34,645 nt of DNA, taken from the NCBI GenBank assembly GCA_029261595.1, contig JAJDAZ010000052.1, positions 1 through 34,645 of the forward strand, in the 5' to 3' direction. Made by a program: the position numbers and the translations under genes. This DNA comes from Nitrospinaceae bacterium. Lineage in GTDB: Bacteria > Nitrospinota > Nitrospinia > Nitrospinales > VA-1. Under the pieces are notes generated by a model that was not told the origin of the DNA, did no database searches, and worked only from the letters and a program-made list of their open reading frames with translations. Shown here in pieces: positions 17,121-25,606 of the stretch; positions within the stretch are counted from its first letter, which is position 1; each line of letters opens with the position of its first letter.

Positions 17121-18671
17121 ATGCGTAAGCGGATGAAAGACCGGTATTACCCGAGGGAAAACCGGGAGCGTTCCATGCCCGGAAACGACCCGTTCGAAAA
17201 AATTCTGCTCATGGTCCAGGAAAGTTCCCGGACCGTCCGCAACCTGTACATCTTCTACCTCGCCGCCGCCCTGTTTTTCTCCGCCACCATCGAAAGCGTC
17301 ACCCACCGCCAGCTGCTCATCGCGACCGAGGGCATTGTCCTTCCCGTCATCGGCGTGAAACTGCCCCTGCTCGGTTTTTTCGTCGTCGGCCCCATGTTGT
17401 TGCTGGCCCTGCACATCTATTTCCTGATTCACGCATTCAAGTACGCCGGCCAGTTGGCCCTCGTCCGCACCCGGCAGGGCGACAGCGACAACGACCACTG
17501 GAAGGAACACCTGCACGGCTCGCTGTTCACCTGGTTCTTTCTGGAAAAGGAGGAGGAAGCCGCCTTAACCTTCTCCGTCCTCATCCGCATGCTCATCTTC
17601 CTCAGCTTCTGGTGCATCGTGCCCGTCGTCCTTCTGCGCTTTCAATGGATTTTCCTGCCTTACCATCAACCCGCCATCACCTGGATGCACCGGGGGCTGT
17701 TGGGGATTTCCCTGATCATCAATCTGTACTTCTACGCCCGTATCTACAAATTGAAACATCGCGCCGGATTCAAACACTGGTTCTTGGAGTTTTTCAAAAA
17801 ATACCTGCCGCCGGTTTCCTTTACGCCGCTGAACAACAGCGAAAGTTTAAAACTCCGGTGGATGTGGCATCTGGACTGTTTGTGGGTCGGCTTCAGGCAG
17901 GCTGGTGCCGCTTTCTGGGATACGGTTGGCGTTTTGGTGGTCGCCATCAGCTTATACTACCTGCCCATGTTCAGTTTCTCCATTCTCACCATTCCGGAGA
18001 CGAAGGAAGAAAATGAACGATGTTTTTCGAAGTGGGACTGGCCAGCGGTCAAGGCAAATGATCTGGCGAACTGGAACCAGGAAAGAAACTTTGGTAGTGG
18101 CTGTGAAAATGGACAGTTCAATCTAAGGATCAATCAAGCCATCGACCGCAATCTTGATTTGAGCGAGCAGAAACTGGCCCTCCAGCCGGAGGGGGTGATA
18201 AAAGCGGCCCGCTTTATTAATCAGCTCGATCTCTTAAACCAAGACGCAGTAGACCCCGGCCCGCGCCAGGAAAACAAACAGAAAACCCGGATTGACTTAC
18301 TGGAAAAAATTGAAGAACAGTATTTGGAGGAGTATCAAACCCTGGACCTTAAGGGCCGCAACCTGACCTTTGCAATTCTTTGGCAGAGTGATCTTAGAAA
18401 AGCCGACTTGCGCAATGCCGACCTCTTTGGGGCCGACCTCTTTAGGGCCAACCTCAAAAGGGCCAACCTCCAAGGGGCCGAACTCCAATTTGCCGACCTC
18501 CTAGGGGCCGACCTCTTTGGGGCAAAAAACCTTAGTTGCGACCAAATCAGCTCAGTGGCAAGTTTGAATAGCATTACCCAGTTCCCCGATTACCTGGAAG
18601 TCGAGATAACCGGCAAAAACAAATGGACCTGTAAAGAGAAGAAAAAGGATAAGAATCTGGATGAAAACTAG
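17121..18671 (+). CDS. membrane pentapeptide-repeat protein
   Basis: 516 aa from ATG 17121 (AGGA seven bases before); ATG 17175 with GGGAG is an alternative start giving 498 aa. Residues about 40-290 contain five or six hydrophobic helices (for example VLPVIGVKLPLLGFFVVGPML, GLLGISLIINLYFYA, TVGVLVVAISLYYLPMFSF). A soluble region with a coiled-coil-like stretch follows. Residues about 415-475 form one short right-handed quadrilateral beta-helix of A(D/N)LxG/R repeats (SDLRKADLRNADLFGADLFRAN and on). The DNA of that part repeats with 15-bp period. Similar membrane pentapeptide proteins are widespread and uncharacterised. The gene is bracketed by a 27-nt direct repeat. Confidence 0.82.
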   Translation: MRKRMKDRYYPRENRERSMPGNDPFEKILLMVQESSRTVRNLYIFYLAAALFFSATIESVTHRQLLIATEGIVLPVIGVKLPLLGFFVVGPMLLLALHIYFLIHAFKYAGQLALVRTRQGDSDNDHWKEHLHGSLFTWFFLEKEEEAALTFSVLIRMLIFLSFWCIVPVVLLRFQWIFLPYHQPAITWMHRGLLGISLIINLYFYARIYKLKHRAGFKHWFLEFFKKYLPPVSFTPLNNSESLKLRWMWHLDCLWVGFRQAGAAFWDTVGVLVVAISLYYLPMFSFSILTIPETKEENERCFSKWDWPAVKANDLANWNQERNFGSGCENGQFNLRINQAIDRNLDLSEQKLALQPEGVIKAARFINQLDLLNQDAVDPGPRQENKQKTRIDLLEKIEEQYLEEYQTLDLKGRNLTFAILWQSDLRKADLRNADLFGADLFRANLKRANLQGAELQFADLLGADLFGAKNLSCDQISSVASLNSITQFPDYLEVEITGKNKWTCKEKKKDKNLDEN

Positions 18672-18677
18672 GTTGTC

Positions 18678-18704
18678 TTTTTTAATGACCCCGACACTGG
18701 TTGC
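18678..18704 (+). repeat. 27-nt direct repeat, right copy
   Basis: Second copy of the repeat at 16871-16897, starting seven bases after the pentapeptide gene stop and ending 57 bases before the next ATG. Confidence 0.8.
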
Positions 18705-18761
18705 GCTATCCACCTTGTAAGGTTTACAATCCCTTTTCGAAAATTTTAGACGGGAGCATCC

Positions 18762-20222
18762 ATGTCATTGATCCACGCGCCAAAATTAAACGCCCAGGAC
18801 CTACCGTGGTTCAATGTCAAAGCCCCGCTCGATCTTCCCGACCTCGCGGGCAAACTGGTCATTCTGGATTTCTGGACGTTTTGCTGTATCAATTGCATCC
18901 ACATCATTCCGACCTTGAAGCGCATTGAGGACAAGTTTCCCGACTCGGTCGTGGTGATCGGGGTGCACAGCCCAAAATTTTCCGGAGAAAAGAAAACGGA
19001 AAATGTGCAACAGGCGATCGACCGTTACGAGATCGTCCACCCCATCGTGCACGACGAACATTTCACCATCTGGAAAAACTACACTGTTCGCGCCTGGCCG
19101 ACGCTCATCATCATCGGCCCCGACGGTTACATCCTGGGGCAACTGCCCGGCGAGCCCGACCCGGAACTTTTTGAAGCCTCCATCGCCAGTGCGTTGGAAG
19201 AAATGAAACAAAAAGGCGCGCTCAAGGGAAACGCCGCCGACCTTTTATTTCCTCCCGCCAGGGCGAGGGACACGGCTCTTCGATTTCCGGGAAAAATCGC
19301 TCACAACCCGGACGCAGATGAATTCGCCATCGCCGATTCCAACCACAACCAGATCGTGACCGCCGACCGGAAAGGCAACATCATCCGCCGCATCGGTTCC
19401 GGCCTGATCGGGCAAAAAGACGGGGCGTTTGATGAAGCGGAGTTTTTCCGGCCTCAGGGCCTTTGTTATCACGATGAGACCCTGTGGGTCGCCGATACCG
19501 AAAATCATCTGATTCGAAAAATCGATCTGGCCAGCAACACGGTTTCCACTGTGGCGGGCGATGGCAAACAGGGCGGGTTCTTAAAACAGCGCGGGCCGGG
19601 AAAACAAACCGGCCTCAGTTCTCCGTGGGATGTTTCTCTTGCCGAAGACAGGCTCTACTTCGCCAACGCTGGCACCCATCAGATCGGGGTGTACGAAATC
19701 ACCGAGGGCATGGTCAGCCTGCTGGCCGGAACAGGTGCAGAGTCCATCATCGACGGCCCCTTGAATCAAGCCACCTTCTCGCAACCCAGCGGGTTGAGCA
19801 TCGGTGAGGGGAAATTGTATCTCGCCGACAGTGAAACCAGTGCCGTCCGCGTGATCGACCTTACAGGCGTGGGGTTGGTCAATACTATTGTAGGAACCGG
19901 GCTTTTTGATTTTGGCGACCAGGATGGAAAAGGCAAGGACGCGGTGCTCCAGCATCCATTAGGCGTGCATTATTCCGGCGGAAAAATTTACATCGCCGAT
20001 TCCTATAATGATAAGATCAAGGTTTTGGACCTGGACACACAGGAAGTGGCCACTGTACAGGCGTCGGCCAATATCATCTGCGATGATAAAAACTGCACCC
20101 GGTTGTGGGAGCCCGCCGGGGTGATAAAAGTTGAAAGTTGTCTTTATGTCTCGGACACCAACAACCACCGGATTTTGAAAATCGACCTGGATACGGAAAA
20201 AACGGAAATTTTTATCACCTGA
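18762..20222 (+). CDS. thioredoxin-like/NHL-repeat protein (NHLRC2-like)
   Basis: 486 aa with GGGAG before the ATG. An N-terminal thioredoxin-like domain (about 1-165) carries FWTFCCINCIH with the redox pair C42 and C45 plus an extra C41. The cis-proline loop is RAWPTLIIIGPDG. A beta-propeller of NHL repeats (about 180-486) follows, with repeated FRPQGLCYHDETLWVADTENH, HPLGVHYSGGKIYIADSYND and similar blades. This architecture is that of NHLRC2-type proteins; no enzymatic substrate is established to my knowledge. No signal peptide is seen, so it is probably cytoplasmic. Confidence 0.93.
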   Translation: MSLIHAPKLNAQDLPWFNVKAPLDLPDLAGKLVILDFWTFCCINCIHIIPTLKRIEDKFPDSVVVIGVHSPKFSGEKKTENVQQAIDRYEIVHPIVHDEHFTIWKNYTVRAWPTLIIIGPDGYILGQLPGEPDPELFEASIASALEEMKQKGALKGNAADLLFPPARARDTALRFPGKIAHNPDADEFAIADSNHNQIVTADRKGNIIRRIGSGLIGQKDGAFDEAEFFRPQGLCYHDETLWVADTENHLIRKIDLASNTVSTVAGDGKQGGFLKQRGPGKQTGLSSPWDVSLAEDRLYFANAGTHQIGVYEITEGMVSLLAGTGAESIIDGPLNQATFSQPSGLSIGEGKLYLADSETSAVRVIDLTGVGLVNTIVGTGLFDFGDQDGKGKDAVLQHPLGVHYSGGKIYIADSYNDKIKVLDLDTQEVATVQASANIICDDKNCTRLWEPAGVIKVESCLYVSDTNNHRILKIDLDTEKTEIFIT

Positions 20223-20275
20223 TTTCTTGTCCGCTCCCCCCGAGTGGATTCACTCTTAACCAATAAAGAAAACCC

Positions 20276-20434
20276 ATGGAAAAAATTTTACAGGCCATCG
20301 CGGACTTCATGGAAACCCTGCCCCCGCTTTTGCAATTGATGGCCGGCATATTTGTCACCCTTGGCATGGTGAAAATTTTTTTGATGATCGTAAAATTCGC
20401 CGACTCCAAAAACGAAAAGAAAAAACAGAAATAA
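20276..20434 (+). CDS. 52-residue membrane microprotein
   Basis: Too short for a standard ORF list. It reads MEKILQAIADFMETLPPLLQ, then one hydrophobic helix LMAGIFVTLGMVKIFLMIVK, then a charged tail rich in Lys (FADSKNEKKKQK). An amphipathic start, one membrane span and basic end make it a believable small inner-membrane protein. It starts 53 bp after the thioredoxin-NHL gene on the same strand, with a weak AAAGAA ribosome site, and ends 27 bp before the convergent tpsA end. Function unknown. Confidence 0.6.
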   Translation: MEKILQAIADFMETLPPLLQLMAGIFVTLGMVKIFLMIVKFADSKNEKKKQK

Positions 20435-20460
20435 AAATCACGCCCTCTCTCTCGTCACGA

Positions 20461-23400
20461 TCACTTGTTGAAAAAATGATCCAGGGTCTGGGAAAGCCAG
20501 GTCTCGGGCTTATTTTTCTTCCGGGTTTTCGGAAGAGCGGCGGTGTCTCCCATTCGTTTCAAACGGGCGTTTTTAATTTTCGACTTTCTTTTTCTCTCCA
20601 GACGTTTTCTTTTTTCGATCGCCCTTTTCCGCAATTTCGCTTCTTCCGCCACCGATTTTCTCGAAGGCTTCCTGACCATTTCGGTATTGCCCGTTCCCGA
20701 AGGCCCCCAGAAACTGGAAAACCCGCGCAAGCCTTTATGGGCTTTACGCGATCCTCTGGCCACTTCGATCAACTTGAAACTTTCATCGAACACGTTTGTC
20801 ACAAAGGGTCCCGAGCTCGGGCCGGAGAAAACCTGCGTCACCGTTTTACTGCCAGTCAAGGAAGGCTGACTGCCGAACGAATAATTTTCATTCAGACTCT
20901 GGGTGAGACTCACGGTTGTTTCCGTCGAAAGTTCCGACAGGGTTTTCCCGAATTCCGGCAGAAACAGACTGCCGCTATCCCGTGTCGTAAAAGTCTTAAT
21001 GCCATTCTGGGCGATTGCGTTTGCTTCTCCGGTGAGGGTGCCAAAATAGGATACCGTGATGTCTCCGGTTCCCGAATGGGTGATGTTGACAATATCCAGA
21101 CTGTCCGTTTCAAAAATGTTGATGTCCCCGGTGCCGGTGTTGTCGATGTCCACCGAGCTGACCTTGGTTTCTATGGGGTTTTCAGAAGTGCCAAACCCGG
21201 TGACACTGTCCACGACCAGGCCCCCCGTCGGCGCACTGATGTCCAGGGCTCCGGTGGTGTCGCCGTCGAATATTCCGCCTGCCGTGGAGGTGAGAGAAAT
21301 CGCCGACCCCGTGCTATTGGAAGAAAAGAGCCCTCCCGTCAGCGTGATGTCATCCGATACGGTAAAAAATATTGTGCCGCCCACGGTTTGATCCCCGCCG
21401 ACGATCAACCCATTGCCCCCGGCCACCGTCACCACCATATTGCCGCCAATGGTGGATGTCGCCAGCGTTAGCGCATTGTCGGTCGATAAGGTCGCGTTGC
21501 CGCCCGTCGTCAAACTCACCGCTCCGGTGAAAAGGTTCGCGGTGTTGGTGAGAGAGACCCCTGATGTTCCCGTAAAACTCGATGTTCCGGTCAGGGTGAT
21601 CGTCGCCGTGCCATTATCGGTGACGGTTCCACCGGTGTTCACGATCAGCCCGCCGAAAGTGGAAGAATTTTTAAACGTCACGTCGGCGCCGGCCTTGGTC
21701 GCCATCAGCGTGGTGGTTCCCGCGATGTTGCCGCTATTCAAAGACGTGATGCCGTCCACCGTGATACTGCCGTTGGTGCTGTCGCCGATGGTTAGACTGC
21801 CCGCCGTTATGTTTTCTAATTCGGAACCGTCGAGGGTCATGGTGCCCGGCGTCGCTCCCACGCCAATGGTGCCGCCGTTCGAGGAAAGCACCGTCGTCCT
21901 GCCCGTTCCGCTGTTGAGCGTTCCGTTTAAGGCAATATCTGCGCCGATGACAGACAACGAATTGTTGCCCGTGGTGACGCCCTTGCCAGTTGCGACCGTG
22001 AAACTACCCGTGCCATCGTTATCTGAATCCGAATCAAACACCGTGGTTCCCGCGGTCGTCAGGTTTTCGGATACCGTGATGCCACTGTCTGAGTTCACCG
22101 TCAGCCCATTGGTTGATGAATCCGCACCGCTGAAAGTAACGGAGGAACCCGATTTCGTAGCGTTCAGTGTGGTGGTGCCTGCGATGTTGCCGCCTATGGA
22201 AACACCGTCCACCGTAATATCTCCGTTAATTGAATCGCCAATGGTCAGACTGCCTGCGGTCATCCGCCCAAGTTCACTGTCGCTTAAAGAAAACGCACCC
22301 GCGCCGTTTCCAAGACCGATGGTGCCGCCATTGGAAGAAAGTAAGGTCGTGGTTCCCGTGCCGCTGTCGGTCGATCCGGTCAACGTGATATCTGCGCCGG
22401 TGATGGAAAGTGATCCGTTGCCGGTCGAAACCGTCTTGCCGGACGCAACGGAAAATGTCCCGGTTCCGTCGCCGTTTGAGTCCGCGTCAAACGCGGTGGT
22501 TCCTGCGGACGTAAAATTCTGAGTCAAAGAAATGCCGTCCGCCGCATTGACGGTCACGGAACCCTGGGCATTAACCCCGGTGGCCGAGATTAACGTCAAC
22601 GTCCCGCCGGACGACACGGTGATGCCGCTGGCCAGTGTGATACCCGTTCCGGCGTCTAATGTCGCGGCTCCGGTGGAGGTGAAATCACTGTTCAACGTGA
22701 TCCCCTGACTGGAAGTCAGGCTGGTGATTCCGGTTCCTGTGATGCCTCCCGTCCCGCCGTTCAAGGTCAGGCCGCCGGTGTCTGCGGTCACCGCTGTGTT
22801 GACCGCCAATCCGTTTCCACCGTTCGCGGTTAATGCGTTGAAGGTTGATGCGGTGGTGTCGAATGTCACTTTAGAAGTGGATTTTGTTGCGTTCAGTGTG
22901 GTGGTTCCGGTGATGTTGTTGCTGTTCGCAGCCGTTATGCCGCTCACGGTGATGTCACCGTTGGTACTGTTTCCGATGACCAGATTGCCTGCGGTCATCC
23001 GCCCAAGTTCACTGTCGCTTAAAGAAAACGCACCCGCGCCGTTTCCAAGACCGATGGTGCCGCCATTGGAAGAAAGTAAGGTCGTGGTTCCCGTGCCGCT
23101 GTCGGTCGATCCGGTCAACGTGATGTCGCTGCCTGTGATGGAAAGTGATCCGTTGCCGGTCGAAACCGTCTTGCCGGACGCAACGGAAAATGTCCCGGTT
23201 CCATCGTCATTAGAATCGGCGTCAAACACCGTGGCCCCGGCGGAGGTAAAATTCTGAGTCAAAGAAATGCCGTCCGCCGCATTGACGGTCACGGAACCCT
23301 GAGCGTTGACCCCCGTGGTTGATGTTAATGTCAGCGTCCCGCCGGAGGACAAGGTGATGCCGCTGGCCAGCGTGATACCCGTTCCGGCGTCTAATGTCGC

Positions 23401-25596
23401 GGCTCCGGTGGAGGTGAAATCACTGTTCAACGTGATCCCCTGACTGGAAGTCAGGCTGGTGGCTCCCGTCCCGGTGATGCCACCGGTCCCGCCGTTCAAG
23501 GTCAGGCCGCCGGTGTCTGTCGTCACGGCTGTGTTGACCGCCACTTCGTTACCTGCGTTTACGGTCAGGGCATTGAAAGTGGATGCGCTCGTGTCGAAGG
23601 TCACCGAGGACCCGCTCTTGGAGGCGTTCAACGTCGTGGTCTCGCTGATGTTATTGCTGTTCGCCGCCGTGACGCCGACCACGGTGATGCTGCCGTTGGT
23701 GTTGTCGCCGACGACCAGGTTCTTCGCCGTGATCCTGCCCAGCTCGCTGTCGCTGATTGAAAAGGTTCCCGCGCCCGCTCCCATGCCGATCGTCGTTCCG
23801 CTGGTGGCAAGCAACGTCGTGGTGCCAAGGACACTGCTCAAAGTTCCGGTGAGAACAAGATCGTTGCCCCTTAACGTGATGCCTCCCTGGGTCGATTCTA
23901 TCGAGCCTAAATCCAGCGTCCCTCCGGCAGATAAATTGATATTTTGGACGGCCTTAATTTTATCGCTTTTGTCAGCAAAGGTGATTCCTCCGTTGATCGC
24001 GGTCAGGGTCACCGAACCACTGATGTTCAGGTTGAGCAGGTCATCGGCCAGATTGTTCAGGGTGATGGAGTTGTTGGCCAATAAATCAATGTTCGTATTG
24101 GGGGACAACGCTTCGAGAGTTTCTTCAAAAATTGTAAACGTTGTCGCGCCACTGGCGGATGAAGCCCCGGAACCGTCGGCAATGATAATATCCTCCGGGT
24201 CCAAAAGCAGGGTTCCTGTCAATCCGTTAACGGCGGATGTGTCCGCCCAGCCGTCAAAAAATAATTCTTCTTTGCCAGAAACTTCAATGAACCCGCCGTC
24301 GCCCCACTCCCGGCCCCCGCGCGCGTACACCGAGCCGAAAAACCGCATGCGCCGGTTGGCCCAGAAAATGGAACGTCCGCCGTGGCCCGTTGAAATCGCG
24401 TCGTTAAATATCGAAACGCCCCGATCCACAAACGTTTCCGATGCGGTGGGGAAAAAACCCTGGCCCTGATAGTCCCCGCCCACCAGAATCGTGCCTCCTC
24501 CTGCATCGCCGGAGGCATTCAGCAAAGCGCTCCCGAACAAACCGATCCGGTCGCCAAACACATGAATGGTTCCTCCCGTTTCCCCCGCATCCAGTCCCGA
24601 CGCATCGAGGGTGCCGGCGACATCGACCGATCCGTTTTCGCCGCCTCTCAAGATGATCCTTCCATTGCGGTTCTCCGCCGTTTGCGCCTGGATGATGCCC
24701 GACATATTGATCACCTGGTCCACCACATCGCGGGCGGCGTTGACATTCAGCAGGACGGTGCCGCCGTCGGCAAATATTTTTCCCCGGTTGGAAACAAGCG
24801 ACGTGAGAACCTCTCCATCCAGGCCGGTAATCTGCTGGGCGACCTGACTGCCCACACCGAGATTGACCAGTTGATCTCCATAAAGGTCGAGGGTGAACGT
24901 GTTGCCCGACGCCAGATTGACGCGGCCCAGTCTTGCCTGAATGATTCCGTCGTTTTGCACTCCGGGGGCCACCAGCGCCACCAGCCCTCCCTGGGACGCG
25001 GTGATACTCCCCCGGTTGACCACGATGCCGCCTTGACTGGACGGAATGTTAAAGTTGTAATTGCCGATCAGAAAATCTTCATTGCGGATATCGCTGGTGG
25101 TCGCCACCAGCCCATGCACGTCTATCTGCGACCCGGCCCCAAACAGGATTCCATTGGGATTGATCAGCATGAGGTTGCCGTTCGATGTCAACTTGCCAAA
25201 AATTCCCGACGGCTCGTTGCCGGTCACCCGGTTTAAGGTCACCCCGTTGGATGAGGGCAACTGGAAGTCCACCCGCTCGTTGCCCTGAATGCCGAAACCG
25301 CGCCAGTCGATGATGGCTTTATCGGTCGATTGCTGAATAGTGAGCGTGTCGGATGAAGGCTGGTTGATGGTCGCGGACCCCGTCTGTACGGTCGGGTCCG
25401 ATGGCAGGGCATATACTATCGAAGGAAAAATACCCAGCAGATATGTCATGAACGAAACCATGAAGACCAGCACATTTCCGGGGCGGCGCGGAGCCCCGAA
25501 CACCAGACGGTTTCTCCCTTGGGGTGGCTTGGGTTTCAGGGCCACCGGCTGGAACAGGTCCGGAAAAATCAGCTGGCTTTTTTGGATGGTATTCAT
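20461..25596 (-). CDS. TpsA, filamentous haemagglutinin-like two-partner secreted protein
   Basis: 1711 aa from ATG 25596, ten bases after tpsB; an in-frame ATG at 25674 would overlap tpsB. A long signal region (MNTIQKSQLIFPDLF to SIVYA) precedes the TPS domain, with the family motifs IDWRGFGIQGNERVDF, GITLNRVTG-like VTLNRVTG, NGNLMLINPNGILFG and GGLVALVAPGV. The middle is a long beta-helix array including 245-residue repeats (735 bp) starting with TTLLSSNGGTIGLGNGAG. The C-terminus is very basic (RKRAIEKRKRLERKRKSKIK). TPS exoproteins act as adhesins, toxins or cell-surface structures. No toxin domain is evident at the C-terminus, so an adhesin is most likely. It is co-transcribed with tpsB. 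Confidence 0.92.
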   Translation of the reverse strand: MNTIQKSQLIFPDLFQPVALKPKPPQGRNRLVFGAPRRPGNVLVFMVSFMTYLLGIFPSIVYALPSDPTVQTGSATINQPSSDTLTIQQSTDKAIIDWRGFGIQGNERVDFQLPSSNGVTLNRVTGNEPSGIFGKLTSNGNLMLINPNGILFGAGSQIDVHGLVATTSDIRNEDFLIGNYNFNIPSSQGGIVVNRGSITASQGGLVALVAPGVQNDGIIQARLGRVNLASGNTFTLDLYGDQLVNLGVGSQVAQQITGLDGEVLTSLVSNRGKIFADGGTVLLNVNAARDVVDQVINMSGIIQAQTAENRNGRIILRGGENGSVDVAGTLDASGLDAGETGGTIHVFGDRIGLFGSALLNASGDAGGGTILVGGDYQGQGFFPTASETFVDRGVSIFNDAISTGHGGRSIFWANRRMRFFGSVYARGGREWGDGGFIEVSGKEELFFDGWADTSAVNGLTGTLLLDPEDIIIADGSGASSASGATTFTIFEETLEALSPNTNIDLLANNSITLNNLADDLLNLNISGSVTLTAINGGITFADKSDKIKAVQNINLSAGGTLDLGSIESTQGGITLRGNDLVLTGTLSSVLGTTTLLATSGTTIGMGAGAGTFSISDSELGRITAKNLVVGDNTNGSITVVGVTAANSNNISETTTLNASKSGSSVTFDTSASTFNALTVNAGNEVAVNTAVTTDTGGLTLNGGTGGITGTGATSLTSSQGITLNSDFTSTGAATLDAGTGITLASGITLSSGGTLTLTSTTGVNAQGSVTVNAADGISLTQNFTSAGATVFDADSNDDGTGTFSVASGKTVSTGNGSLSITGSDITLTGSTDSGTGTTTLLSSNGGTIGLGNGAGAFSLSDSELGRMTAGNLVIGNSTNGDITVSGITAANSNNITGTTTLNATKSTSKVTFDTTASTFNALTANGGNGLAVNTAVTADTGGLTLNGGTGGITGTGITSLTSSQGITLNSDFTSTGAATLDAGTGITLASGITVSSGGTLTLISATGVNAQGSVTVNAADGISLTQNFTSAGTTAFDADSNGDGTGTFSVASGKTVSTGNGSLSITGADITLTGSTDSGTGTTTLLSSNGGTIGLGNGAGAFSLSDSELGRMTAGSLTIGDSINGDITVDGVSIGGNIAGTTTLNATKSGSSVTFSGADSSTNGLTVNSDSGITVSENLTTAGTTVFDSDSDNDGTGSFTVATGKGVTTGNNSLSVIGADIALNGTLNSGTGRTTVLSSNGGTIGVGATPGTMTLDGSELENITAGSLTIGDSTNGSITVDGITSLNSGNIAGTTTLMATKAGADVTFKNSSTFGGLIVNTGGTVTDNGTATITLTGTSSFTGTSGVSLTNTANLFTGAVSLTTGGNATLSTDNALTLATSTIGGNMVVTVAGGNGLIVGGDQTVGGTIFFTVSDDITLTGGLFSSNSTGSAISLTSTAGGIFDGDTTGALDISAPTGGLVVDSVTGFGTSENPIETKVSSVDIDNTGTGDINIFETDSLDIVNITHSGTGDITVSYFGTLTGEANAIAQNGIKTFTTRDSGSLFLPEFGKTLSELSTETTVSLTQSLNENYSFGSQPSLTGSKTVTQVFSGPSSGPFVTNVFDESFKLIEVARGSRKAHKGLRGFSSFWGPSGTGNTEMVRKPSRKSVAEEAKLRKRAIEKRKRLERKRKSKIKNARLKRMGDTAALPKTRKKNKPETWLSQTLDHFFNK
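22251..23860 (-). repeat. 735-bp tandem repeats within tpsA
   Basis: Two near-identical units offset by exactly 735 bp (245 codons), with diverged partial copies on either side. As one example, 22251-22389 and 22986-23124 are identical over 139 bases; 22620-22725 matches 23355-23460 with very few changes. The reading frame is kept throughout. Confidence 0.85.
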
Positions 25597-25606
25597 CAAA
25601 TCATGT

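Noticed and set aside
21413..24469. Long plus-strand frames (up to 369 codons) opposite tpsA
   Set aside because: They are antisense shadows of the repeat-rich tpsA: Val/Pro/Ser-rich low-complexity products, no ribosome sites, same 735-bp periodicity.
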